A DNA stretch of 64,000 nt from Theristus sp. LFF4_11 (taxonomy: Eukaryota > Nematoda > Chromadorea > Monhysterida > Xyalidae): the NCBI GenBank assembly GCA_030248135.1, contig JASANC010002180.1, positions 79,421-143,420 of the forward strand, given 5' to 3'. Each line of letters starts with the position of its first letter. The first letter of the stretch is position 1. Shown here one piece after another: positions 13,801 through 23,919 of the stretch. Made by a program: the position numbers and the translations under genes. Under the pieces are notes generated by a model. It searched no databases. It worked only from the letters and a program-made list of their open reading frames with translations, and had not been told where the DNA came from.

Positions 13801-16800
13801 AGCGTTGAGAGCAGGAGTTTACCAGTCTGAGACTAGGACTTCACTAGTTAAAGACTGGTAAGTATAAATGGTAAAGTGCCAGACCAGTACCGTTCCAGAT
13901 TCAAGACTGAGCTGGAAAGCCCTAACCGTGACGACGACAGCCTTGCTCAGTTGTCCTTTCTCTATGGTCAGCGTGTTCTGCGACAGTTTCACAGTCGGTG
14001 GCTCGTCGTTCTTGTCCGTGATCGCAATCGTGAACGGCACTGGCTCTGATTCCAGTCCGTCTGATTGAAAAGAAAAAAATTAATTGTAAACGTTTTTTTT
14101 GCAGAATTTTAACCATGATGCACTTCCCGTTGGCTGTGACTCCATCACACTGGGTGGTGTGAACTGGTCTGATTATTGCTGCATACAGTATTTATAGCCT
14201 AATGTATTGGAAAGTGTCAAATCGAAACGCATCCGTTTTGAAACGTGCACATCAACCCGGACTTTCAGTTTGGCTGATCTTTTGTGAATACGTGAAATAC
14301 GATGAACACAGCTGATATCTTGCCTGTGCTTGACAAGTGGGCGTTTTCAAAGCAAATGACGTCACTTATGTCCCCGACACGTTTGAATAATTCCATAGTA
14401 CAGGGTGTCCCAAAAAAAACATAACAAAAGTAAATGGCTCGTGCGGCCGACTGGTTGCACGTGAAGCCGTGAAATTTAAAACACTTTTAGAAAAAAGGAA
14501 CACATTTTGTGTGTCCAAATTTTATCCCGAAATTCCATTTTTTCAATAACATTTCAGCAGAAATACGTAAAAGCTCAAAAATCACCTAAATTCAGTTTTT
14601 TGACTCAAGATAAACATCATTGTCGTCATCGAGATTCACATATGACAGTGGCGCAAGTTCATCTTTAGCTTCGTCTTCACTGATCTCATCAGATTTTTCC
14701 TCTCAACCCTTTAGTTTCACTTTTTTCAGCAGCCAAATGTCTTTTTCATTGTTCTCAATGATTGGCGACATTCGATGTTCGAAATTGATGAGCAATTCTG
14801 GTGCAGCGCCCGATCATCGTTGATTTTTTGCACACCACTGCGAATTTTGGTTTTCAAATTGTCGAAAATGTTGGGCGCCGAACGGTACACAATTTCCTTC
14901 AGGTGCCCCAAACCCATAAGTCAAGAGGAAAATTGAAACAAGTGCGCGAGTGGCTGTCGGCGTCGTTCGGTGACCGCTGGATCGGCCGCATGGGCAGAAT
15001 TGAATGGCCCGGGAGGAGTCCGGACATGAAGCCTTTGACTTCTGCGTTTGGGGGCATCTGACGGATAATGCGGGACATTTTCGGCGCCCACCACTGCAGC
15101 GGTGTGAGAAAAAATCATCGATGATCGGGCGCTGCACCAGAAAGTGATCATCAGTTTCAAACATCGAATGTCGTCGTTCATTGAGAACAATGGAAAACAC
15201 ATTGAGCAGCCGAGAAACATGAAACTGAACGACCGTGAGCATGAACATGATGACATCAGTGAAGTTGAAGCTGACGATGAGCTTGTGCCACTGCCAGATG
15301 AGATTCTCGATGACGACAATGATGTTTATCTTGAGTCAAAAAACTGAATTTAGGTGATTTTTGAGCTTTTACGTATTTCTGCTGAAATGTTATTGAAAAA
15401 GTGGAATTTCGGGATAAAATTTGGACACACAAAATGTGTTCCTTTTTTCTAAAAGTGTTTCAAATTTCACGGCTTCACGTGCAACCAGTCGGCCGCACGA
15501 GCCATTTACTTTTGTTATGTTTTTTTTGGGACACCCTGTATGTAAACGCGGACATTCCACGTTCTCAAAAACAGTGTTCAGTTGAATTCAACCTGCATCC
15601 GTGGCAACAATCAGCAGATGGTATCGCTGTTTCTGCTCTCGATCGAGACACGGCGCTGCCGTCGGGCACACAACGCTGATCATGCCGTTGTGCACGGCGA
15701 ATCTGGAAGTTTGGCAAAAAAATTAGGTTTTTAAACGTTTATAAAAAGAGAAAATGCTTGCACAAAACTTCAAAAAAATGATAGACCATTAGGGACTGAA
15801 TGGATGAACGTGGTAAAAAGCTTTAAAAATGATAGAGCTGAAAACATCCGTTTCGGGGTGTAGCAACCAAGTCGGAGAAACGGATTTTGAGACACGAAAT
15901 CTCTGCACTAATTCGGTGATGATAAGTGGTGTCATGTTGTATGGTGCAAGGTGCCCACCCATTTGTGCCAGGCGTGGGACGTGTGTGGTGTGGTGCAGTT
16001 TTGTGGTCCAACATCCAACAAAAAAACTTCCGCTTTAGCTCACAATTCATTGCCTGCTCCAATCAATCGATAGACCAATCGATCCTGCTGTCCCTCATCG
16101 TCGTCCACCGCTTGCAGCTCGCCCACTGCTGTACCCGTTAAACTGTTCTCGGGCACCATGAAAACCTCGTTTACGGCCTCGAAACGGGGACGACTCTCGG
16201 GCACGTCCGTCACGATCACGCGAACGGATGTGCGGAACTCTTTCGGTTGGTTTTGTACTCTGGCAACCAGCTGTAATGAACAATGAACATAATTAAAATG
16301 TCAAAATTTTTGGAGATGATAAAATAGTTTTTTGCGCCATTTTCACTTCATTTTTACAACTGTTTAAGGTGCTCTACATCTCGTCTTTCTAACCAGCTTT
16401 AAGATACACGCATAGACACAAAATGCATCTTGCACTGAAAAACCTCCTGCACTGCAAAGTGCACTGCATTTGAAACTATATACTGCATTCTTAAAAAGTA
16501 CAATCAGTCAGTATCGGTCTTTTTTTAAGGTGCCGTGCAGGATGCAGCGCAGTTCAAAATGCAGGATGCAGTGCAGGATACAGTTTTTTCTGCGTGCATG
16601 CAAACCAACCTCATCACCAGAATGAACGAGTCGAATTCAAAGACAACTTCAATAGCTGATCATTCCACAAGAATCGCCAAATTAAAAAAAAACGAATCTC
16701 ACTCCGCCCACTCCATCACTCACCGTAACATCAAACTGTTTCGGTTCGCTTTCGAAATCGATCAAACTGCTGTCCCTCACACGAACGTACACCAGTCGGC

Positions 16801-19800
16801 CGGATTGAATTCGATTCGGGTACACCGTGAACGCGGCTGCGGCCTCCGGTGGTTCGACGCGCATGGTCACCGGCACCTCGGTGCTCTGAGATTGTTTTTG
16901 GTGTTGAAATGTTCAGTTTTGTTTTTTAGGGGATTGTCATTTGATTTCGTTTTGTCATTTTGATCAGTTTTCGTTTTTATCCTTTTTGCATTCGTTTCCA
17001 TTTTGTGGCAGTGTTCAAAAAATAATGTCATGAGAGTTTTTGGTCGCACAAAAATTGCATGTCCAGTTAATTGTGAATAACCTGCCCTAAGTCCACTTTA
17101 TCCACTGTGAAAAATCTGACACTGTAGCTGCAGCCGGCAGCTCCTGATTCTTTTATTTGTTCTCAATCAATCAACAGAACAGAAAAAAACAAGTGAAAAC
17201 GTAAACAAAATCTACCACAACTGACCAAATCCTCGACCGTGGTGACGGCGACACGAAACTCGGGCACAAAATCGCCACTTTTCGCATTTTCAGGCAGCGT
17301 CACCTCCGTTCTGGTGGGACTCAATTTCAAGGTCACCGGACCTCGGATCGCTTCGACCGGCGGCGGCGGGCGAGTCACCTGCATTATGACGGGCTCTAAT
17401 TGAACCGTGGTCGGCCTTGTGGAGCGGGTCGGCTGCGCCGTACTTGGTGAGGGCGTGGTTGACTGGGGCACAATTTGCAGCGTCACCGGCACTGACGTCT
17501 TTTCGCCGCCGATGGAGGCCTGTGAAATTGGAAATGTCCGGAATGGAAGAGAACAGCAAATACTGAAACTTTACTCGCTGATATAAATGATGGCCAGATG
17601 CCACCATTTGGCGCGCAAAAATTCAATCTTACAGCCAATCAGCAGCTCTCAAACGTTCATGACAACAGAGGCTCATAAACCAACATAAACTTCGAAATTG
17701 TACTGTCGACTTGGTTGGACACTCGAATGTCTCAAGTTGACTCGAGCGGATGCTCTCAGTTTTATCGTGATTCGATAATCCACGTTTGTCACCACGACAA
17801 CGTCAGACGTTTGGAACCATTCGGCGGCATCTGGAAAAGAACGAAAAGACAAAAAGGGAACAAAACAAATCCACTGAAAAAACAGCTGAAATGCTTGTCA
17901 GCGAAACAAGACCAGAGCAATGAGGAACTAAAGTGAAACGTTTTTATGAATCACCCATCCACTCACCACCGCTAATTCCGAACTTTGTGATCAATCCCTC
18001 TTTTGGTGCCGTGAAACCAACGTTCAACACATCCACTGGGCCCTAAAAAGCGGAAATCATTATTTAGGATTAACCAAATAAACAAAGCGTCTTTTGAAAC
18101 AACAAATTTATCGACAAAAACAGAAACAAATAATTGTTACTCGCCGTGCTGCCATCAATCAACGTGATGTTGTAGAAGGCGGCGTCGAACTGGCCTTTCG
18201 TTTCGAAAACGTCTGCAAACAAAGAAGCGGTTGATTTTGAAAAAAAAATGTTTTTGAATCCACTGACTGGTCGGCAACTAATTGGTCATATACACGTAGA
18301 AGACAAAATTCAACTACACCAACTTCGAATACCGTGGAAAACCATCCACCGATCTATTCATCAATTTTATTTCGCAAAAAAGAGTAAAAAGGAAACGCCA
18401 AAAAGAATGTGATACGGATGATAAAAACGACCAAAACAAACCCCACAATCACCAACAAAACTGACTGATGGAACTCCAATCAGCCCAGCAAAACATTATT
18501 ATTTATACACTGCGCCTTTCAATAATCCTAACCCTTGAATGAAAACCCACATCCCCTCTCAACCTTGCGTCGTCGTCGCCGTCGTCGTCGACGGATCGGG
18601 CGCGGTCAGTGTCGCCAGCACCACCGGCGTGTTCGGCGGTTTCTTCGTTGAAAACACGCCGTCATTGTCGCGTCCGGTGATCTCGACCAGAACGAGCGCC
18701 TCGCCGACCAACGACGGACTGCCATCGGTCGGGTGATCAACAGCCACCAGACGGAGGCCGAATTGGTCGCCGACACGAGCGGTCTGCGCGAGATCGGTGC
18801 TCGTCAGGGACACGCGATACCGCGAGCCGCTCGATGATTGGTCGGTGGCGACCGGGGTGAGATGCGCGAGGAAGGCGTCGCAGCTCTGCGGCACCTGTTG
18901 TGCGCGGAGGGGCAGTTTTGTTTGTATTATACAGTAGGTTGCTGTGGACCTGGCACTTTCTTTCTTCGCGGAATACAGAGCCCACGAATGAATAGAAAAG
19001 AAAGCGATTGTGAGATGTGCTTCTTACTTTTCATTAAAAATCTTTTAAACGGCAAAATAAATTTTCTTGTTTTGTTAGAGAAAAAACCGACGCACCGACA
19101 GCTGACTGTCACATTCCACCGTGACTTTGGCGTTGTCGCCGGCGTCCGCATCCGTCACGAATAAATCAAGCTCGATTGTCGTCAATGGTTTCAGGTTCTG
19201 AAACAGAAATATTATATAGAAATTATTCAGAATAACAAACGGTGTCATTTGAGCAGTCTTTTAGCCGGCTTGAAAATTTTTGGGTCACTAGCTGATCTGC
19301 TGGTGCTTGCGCTTGCAAAGCAGCTTTGTTCCACCAAACGTGCTTGTGCGGGCGCTGTTCAAACTTGGCTTAAAAACTTGGAAAATGTTTGGAGTTTCAT
19401 TTGAAAAAAGAAAAAAAAACTCACCGCAGGCGCGCTCGTTTCAAAGGCGCTACTCGAGAACTGCGGCGCGTTGTCGTTGCTGTCGACGACGATGAACGTC
19501 ATCGTGTAGTTGAATTCCTGTGAAATGACGTAAAATTCTTTTCCTGCAATCTGAATGAGCAATAAAAACTAGAAGATTTTGTTACAAAGTGGGAAAAAAC
19601 AAGAGAACCGCTCACCGTATTACCCCCATTAAACCCCCCCCCACCATTAATCCCCCCCACCAATAACCCCCCCCCCCCGACCAGTTTCCGAATAATCCCC
19701 CCCCCACAAATAATCCCCCATGGGGGTTAATTGGAAACCTGTTTGAAACACATACCAAGCGAATTCAGTGGCTGGTTGCAGTGAAAATGATGGAATTGTG

Positions 19801-21903
19801 CTACCAAAGGCCCCAAATGGATGAGTTAATGGTAATTTCATTACAAAAGGCTGTTACAAAAGGAAATCTCGTGAAAAGTAGAAGTTTCTGCGACTTTCTT
19901 GCCTGCCATGCAAGGTATTTTTGCCATTTTTCAACAAACCCCCACCCCTAGAATTTTTTGTAAATAACACCCCCACCACCAATAAACCCCCACCCCTAAA
20001 AGTCGCTGACGTATTAATCCCCCATGGGGGTTTATTGGGGGTAATACGGTATCTGACTTTGAAATTAAAAAACAAACACACACTTGCCTTGTACAAAACG
20101 GGCAACAGTTGCGTGCTGAACAGCTCCTTCTCAAACGTCCAGATTGTGAACGGCATTTTGATCACCGGATTGGTCTAAACACGTTTATTCTTTAACTTTC
20201 AACAAGAAACCGACAAGCAAAAGCCGCTTTGGTTTTGAAACAAAACACAAAACAAGATATTGCTTCAAAAAACGTACAATGAAAAATGTTCATTTTCAAC
20301 ACATAATGTACACAACGTAAATAAAGTTGGGCCTATCACCTGCGTTCAGGCAACATCCCAGCTTGCATTTTTTCAAAACATTTTTTATTTAGCCGCGATT
20401 TACATATTTTATTATTAAAACAGCCGTGATTTTTTAATCCACGCAGAGTGTCTCACCTGACCGCAGGCAGCAAACGCCGTTGAATAAAAATACAGTCGAA
20501 TGTCGAGCTCTAAATTATAGGCCATCAGCTGATTGGTTGGTGATCAGCTGCTGCATGCTTTCTGTGCTGGACAGACTCCACATCCACACAGCAATTCGTG
20601 CACGGAAAGCATGCAGGCACGTGATCACCAACCAATCAGCATATTGCCCATAACTTAGAGCTCGACCGTGTGAACACAACTGGCCTACTCGACGGCGTTC
20701 CGTACGCTTTTCTGGGTTAGCCCTGGCTAAAAATATCGCCTGGTCCAGCGAACCTCTCTGTCGAGTTCCGAGTTCAGCAGCACCTGCAGCGACCAGTTGT
20801 CGTCGATCAGACCCTGTGTGATGCACGTGAAGCGATCGTCGAAACAGACAAACTCCAGGCGTTGGCGGAGCGGGTGGCGCGCGCGTAACTCCACCACGAC
20901 CGTGCCTGAAAATCCAAGGAACTTTCAGTTTGAAATTGATTTTTTTTTAAATTTAGTATTTCACTTTTGTTCAATCTAACGGATTGTACAGTCTAACTCT
21001 ATAGCATATCCAACTAGCTGACGCATTCCGTGCATGAATTGCGGTGGAGAGGAGGCTGCATTTGATTTGCATAGAATACATGCATTTAGTGCGCACTAAC
21101 CAATCAGCTAGCTGGAAATGTTATAGAGTTGATTATAGAGATCTTTGATAGAGATCACTCATAAAGAAGACAACCAAACGACCGACCGGGCTGCACGTCT
21201 TCGTTGAACACATAGCCAGTCTTGTTGAGCGCATAGTCAGGCCAGAAGATGTCGTCGACTAGGTCGCTGTCTGGTGGCGACTCATAATCGTCCTGAATAA
21301 AAAAGTTCCTGTGGATGTTTTTGAAATTTCAAAAAATCAGGATTTCAGCGGACTGCCAAATTGTTAGTTATCGTTTTGCTCTGATCTGAACTAATCCGGA
21401 AGAGGGTTGACAGAAATGGGAAAGGAGTAAAAAGGTGCGCGCGGGAAAGACCCGTGCGGGAAAGCTCCGTGGAATGACACAATCTGACCTCCATCAGTCC
21501 TCACCTGACCAGCAATGAGGTCATCAATCTGTGGATTGTCTTCAACGGGCCCACCGAACAAACTTTCAAAGTCGAAATCCGTTTGTGCTGAATGAAAAAC
21601 AAGCGAAATTGCGCTGTATACAAAAAATGTTCGAGCTGTAAATATTAGCACAACACAACAAAAATGTTCATCGATTGATTCGTCGATTTTTTGATTGTTT
21701 GATAAAAAATCTCCATAGTCGATTTTAGTGACTTAAAAAAAGAAATTCTCCAAGGAAACTGTATCGTGTCGTGTCAAAAAATGGTGCCGTTTTCTAAATC
21801 TCTAAATGTCTAAATCAAGACAAGAGCTTTTTTTACCAGCACAAGCGCAGATGCTGATCACAAGGATGATCCAGCGAATTACAATGCGAGGAGCCGACGA
21901 CAT
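6680..21903 (-). CDS. Large non-classical cadherin, signal peptide plus many cadherin repeats, 3' end not found
   Basis: Exons, 5' to 3': 21837-21903, 21505-21587, 21187-21292, 20754-20905, 20088-20174, 19425-19550, 19096-19197, 18564-18894, 18145-18212, 17967-18042, 17691-17830, 17226-17519, 16724-16885, 16044-16270, 15593-15702, 13927-14060, 13475-13690, 12977-13049, 12787-12896, about 12381-12561 (3' border doubtful), 11909-12024, 11469-11583, 10969-11220, 10275-10450, 9693-9962, 8836-9010, 7942-8183, 6680-6871. Phases agree at every junction, giving about 1,460 codons. Exon 1 encodes a signal peptide (IVIRWIILVISICACA). Calcium-binding cadherin motifs are DSNDNAPQF, NTDDNAPV, DINDNTPQF, DRDSGDNG, LDFEK and FDYE. 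A Ser/Thr/Pro-rich linker interrupts the repeats (exon 17226-17519). Known role of the family: calcium-dependent adhesion or planar polarity at the cell surface. I see no membrane segment, laminin-G or EGF domain in the part recovered, so the orthologue is not assigned. Introns carry a TA-flanked MITE, a mariner element and several hairpins. Confidence 0.88.
7612..7886. repeat. GATT tetranucleotide microsatellite
   Basis: Long runs of GATT (TTGA) units, including more than ten consecutive copies near 7798-7840, with degenerate spacers. It lies in the last certain cadherin intron (between exons 7942-8183 and 6680-6871). Confidence 0.9.
8501..8785. repeat. Dispersed repeat, tandem pair (partial 8501-8592, full 8611-8785)
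   Basis: The two segments share CAATTTTGAATTC, CGCGTCA(T/C)GCATGGCACTG and TTTACCTAT in the same order. The fuller copy is matched at 46582-46763. It lies in a cadherin intron. No terminal inverted repeats are obvious and no protein is encoded. Confidence 0.75.
9174..9341. repeat. Hairpin MITE family, copy 1
   Basis: Arms CTGATTGGTTGGTGATCA and TGATCACCAACCAATCAG flank inverted GCATGCATTCTGTGC segments. The outer ends are related to AACTCTATAAC. Related copies lie at 20502-20666 and 20993-21131, all three in introns of the same cadherin gene. It would form a long hairpin when transcribed. Confidence 0.8.
10864..10944. repeat. Short palindromic element, copy B
   Basis: A near-perfect inverted repeat of about 80 bp: arm TTCATGAAGCAGTATTTAGT, with core ATGTTTTAACACAT. 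It lies in the cadherin intron between exons 10969-11220 and 10275-10450, a few bases from the 10969 donor. Related to 6378-6452. Confidence 0.8.
13739..13870. repeat. Degenerate tandem repeat in a cadherin intron
   Basis: Four or five diverged units built on GAGACTAGGACTT and GAGACCAGGAGTTT fill most of the short intron between exons 13927-14060 and 13475-13690. Confidence 0.65.
14401..15538. mobile_element. Defective mariner-type element with inverted-duplication structure
   Basis: The element begins CAGGGTGTCCCAAAA and ends with its complement. It is flanked by TA on both sides (14399-14400 and 15539-15540), the Tc1/mariner target duplication. The inverted repeats extend far beyond normal TIRs: about 240 bp are nearly identical, and similarity continues inward over most of the element. 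Both arms carry the 3' end of a transposase gene in opposite orientation. The right arm (+) reads EWPGRSPDMKPL and ends in the acidic tail ...LPDEILDDDNDVYLESKN before a stop at about 15346. The left arm (-) reads GHLKEIVYRSAPNIF. (S/R)PD(L/M)xPLD..WGhLK is the region round the last catalytic Asp of mariner-like transposases. No complete transposase remains. It lies in a cadherin intron. Confidence 0.88.
14938..15346 (+). pseudogene. Transposase 3' fragment, mariner/IS630 type, frameshifted
   Basis: The frame from about 14938 gives REWLSASFGDRWIGRMG...EWPGRSPDMKPLTSAFGGI and then a stop. The continuation lies in another frame and ends at 15346 with the acidic tail DDDNDVYLESKN. The N-terminal DNA-binding part and the first catalytic Asp residues are absent. 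An inverted, more decayed copy of the same segment occupies about 14610-14920 on the minus strand. Confidence 0.7.
16440..16595. repeat. TGCA-rich inverted repeat in a cadherin intron
   Basis: CCTGCACTGCAAAGTGCACT near 16452 is matched in inverse form by GCAGGATGCAGTGCAGG near 16560. It could form a stem. No coding content. Confidence 0.45.
19615..20049. mobile_element. TA-flanked CCGTATTACC element, copy 1
   Basis: Non-autonomous element of 435 bp with ends CCGTATTACCCCCATTAAA / GGGGGTAAT-ACGG. TA follows the right end; the left flank is CA, so one target copy is altered. It contains long C/G runs, the palindrome CCCCCATGGGGG near both ends, and a conserved core (GCGAATTCAGTGGCTGGTTG, CCAAAGGCCCCAAATGGATG). 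It lies in the cadherin intron whose donor is GC rather than GT. Four relatives are in this window. Confidence 0.88.
20502..20666. repeat. Hairpin MITE family, copy 2
   Basis: Outer arms GTCGAGCTCTAA...TTAGAGCTCGAC enclose inverted CAGCTGATTGGTTGGTGATCA segments and GCATGC(T/A)TTC(T/C)GTGC motifs. It is intronic in the cadherin and the best-preserved inverted copy of the three. Confidence 0.85.
20993..21131. repeat. Hairpin MITE family, copy 3 (diverged)
   Basis: AACTCTATAGCATATCC and its complement TTATAGAGTT bracket inverted ACTAGCTGA / TCAGCTAGCT motifs and TGCAT-rich spacers. It is the same architecture as 9174-9341 but much diverged. Confidence 0.65.
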
Positions 21904-23919
21904 TTTTTTCAGCAAATCATCGGTTCAATCTATCCGAACTTTGAGATTCTTTCCAAGAATAATCTCAACGTCTTCTTGATTTTTTTGTTACGACCTGAAA
22001 TTCGTTAGGAAACCAGATTTTTGCAACCAGATAAAAAACAACCGTTTTCTTTCACACCTCCTGTATTACCAGAGTCAAGTGTTTTTCAACGTGTGTATCT
22101 CAGAAAATAATGTGCATGCGTGTGCAGATCTCCGTTCAAAATGGCGCGTTGAAAAATCCGTAAAAAGTTTGAAAATGGAAATGGCATTATACACAGAGGA
22201 ATGTCAAACAACGGGATATGTTTGAAACTGACTTCAGAGGTGTGCAGGCAGACCAAATTCGTATATTCCATTTATTCTTACACCATTGTGCATAACAATG
22301 GAGAAAACGCATGAATTCGAGGTGAAGTTTTGAGGTTTTCTTTTTTGTGTGACAAACAGCATCAAGTGCGGGGCGTGAAAACTTTTGCTTTTTCAATAAC
22401 AATTCCCGCCAGTCACACTATGATTTTGGTCGCTTGGAACTGTTTTTTACGCGGGTATTATGTTGATTTGATTCTTAACTTCAAGAGAACTTTTACATGA
22501 AAGTGGTAGCTTGAGCTGCATACGATTCTGACCAGTCTTACATTGATTGTTTGAAAGAATGAAAGAAAAGAAACTTGTAAATAGCGTATTGGAAGCATAT
22601 ATTTTATTTATTGACTTTTTGCCCGTAGTGCATGCTCAAGTTTTGACGCGGAGAATCAAAAAGTCAAGTGTTTTTTACTTCTGTCATGTTGTTGAACAGA
22701 AAAACGCGTGAAAGTCAAAAAGGTGGAAATATAAATGTTCATTGTCGTGAAAGTTCAAAGTTGTATGGATCTAGAATGATAGATTAAGACGGCCAAAACA
22801 ACATGAGCTTTTCAAAATTTGAAGTTTCTCAAAAACATACCCATGCAACGTCACGACCAATCAGCTTGTTCAAATTCTAATTATTTGCCCAAACAGCTTG
22901 CAGTAAACAAAAGGCATAAGATGAACAGTAAAAATGCAACAGGGTTGGAACAGCGTTCGTGGGGAGAAGACGTTTCATTTCAAATACTTTTCAAAGTCAC
23001 AGCAAAACTGACACAGCGCTGCGGTTAGTCATGATGTGTAATTGTTGCGCATATTTGTGTTCATTCACTGTGTCTCTCGAGCCAAACAGACTGATGCAGA
23101 ATCGATGTTTATTTCAAAATAGCACAAAATTTCAGTGTTTCAAACATTATTGTTGCACAACGGTACACACGCACGCACCTCTGCAAAACGCATGATATTT
23201 CAGCGAAACTTATTGTGTGCGCGCGCATGTAACGGTGTTTCGAAGACATATTGACTCGCTGCTGTGCCCGCAAACCAAAATTTTACTTTCCTTTCCACCT
23301 TTGGCATAGTTTCTGGATTATTCTGTTTTGAATAAACTAGCACTTTTAAAAACACTGTGTGAAGTGAAACCGTTTTTGATCGCAATGACAAATGACCTTG
23401 AACAATTATTATGTTTCGGAGTTTTTTTCTTCTTCGGGTTTCTCTGTATTAAAAATCAATTGAATCGAGACACACGATAATTGACCTTGCCCCCTTTGAG
23501 CTGCATATTTCTTGTTGTTGTTGTTGTTTTTGTGCGGGAAAAATGATTGAAATTATGCAGGCAGATCCGGCTTTGTGGGATAAAGCGGTTGAACACGTGA
23601 ATTGAGAAGCTTTTTTTCAAGGGACATTTGTGAAATCATGGTCATACAGTTGGATTTTGAATTTCCAGACGGATTTATGTTTTGACTTGCTGAGAAAAGA
23701 ACAAATTCTGATTATGACTTTTTTCAATGTCAACCATGCTGCTTTTCGTCTGAAAGGTTTTAGTTTTTTTGTTCCTACAATATATGCGTCAAAAAAAGTA
23801 CATACGGCATGCCTCTAAGAAAACTCAGTTTTGTTTATTGCACAAAACCCAAGAACTAGATTAAAAGAAAACACAAAAAGATCATTTCAACAAAAGTACA
23901 CCAGAACTTCAGAATGACG
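21904..23919. other. Intergenic region between MAM gene 3' end and cadherin 5' end
   Basis: About 2 kb, AT-rich, between two genes on the minus strand. It should hold the cadherin promoter and the MAM gene's 3' end. I see a GTT run near 23514-23530 and no convincing exon, TATA box or operon-type spacing. Confidence 0.5.

Noticed and set aside
14620..15319. Ser-rich frames in the mariner element
   Set aside because: They are reverse frames of the acidic transposase tail present on both arms.
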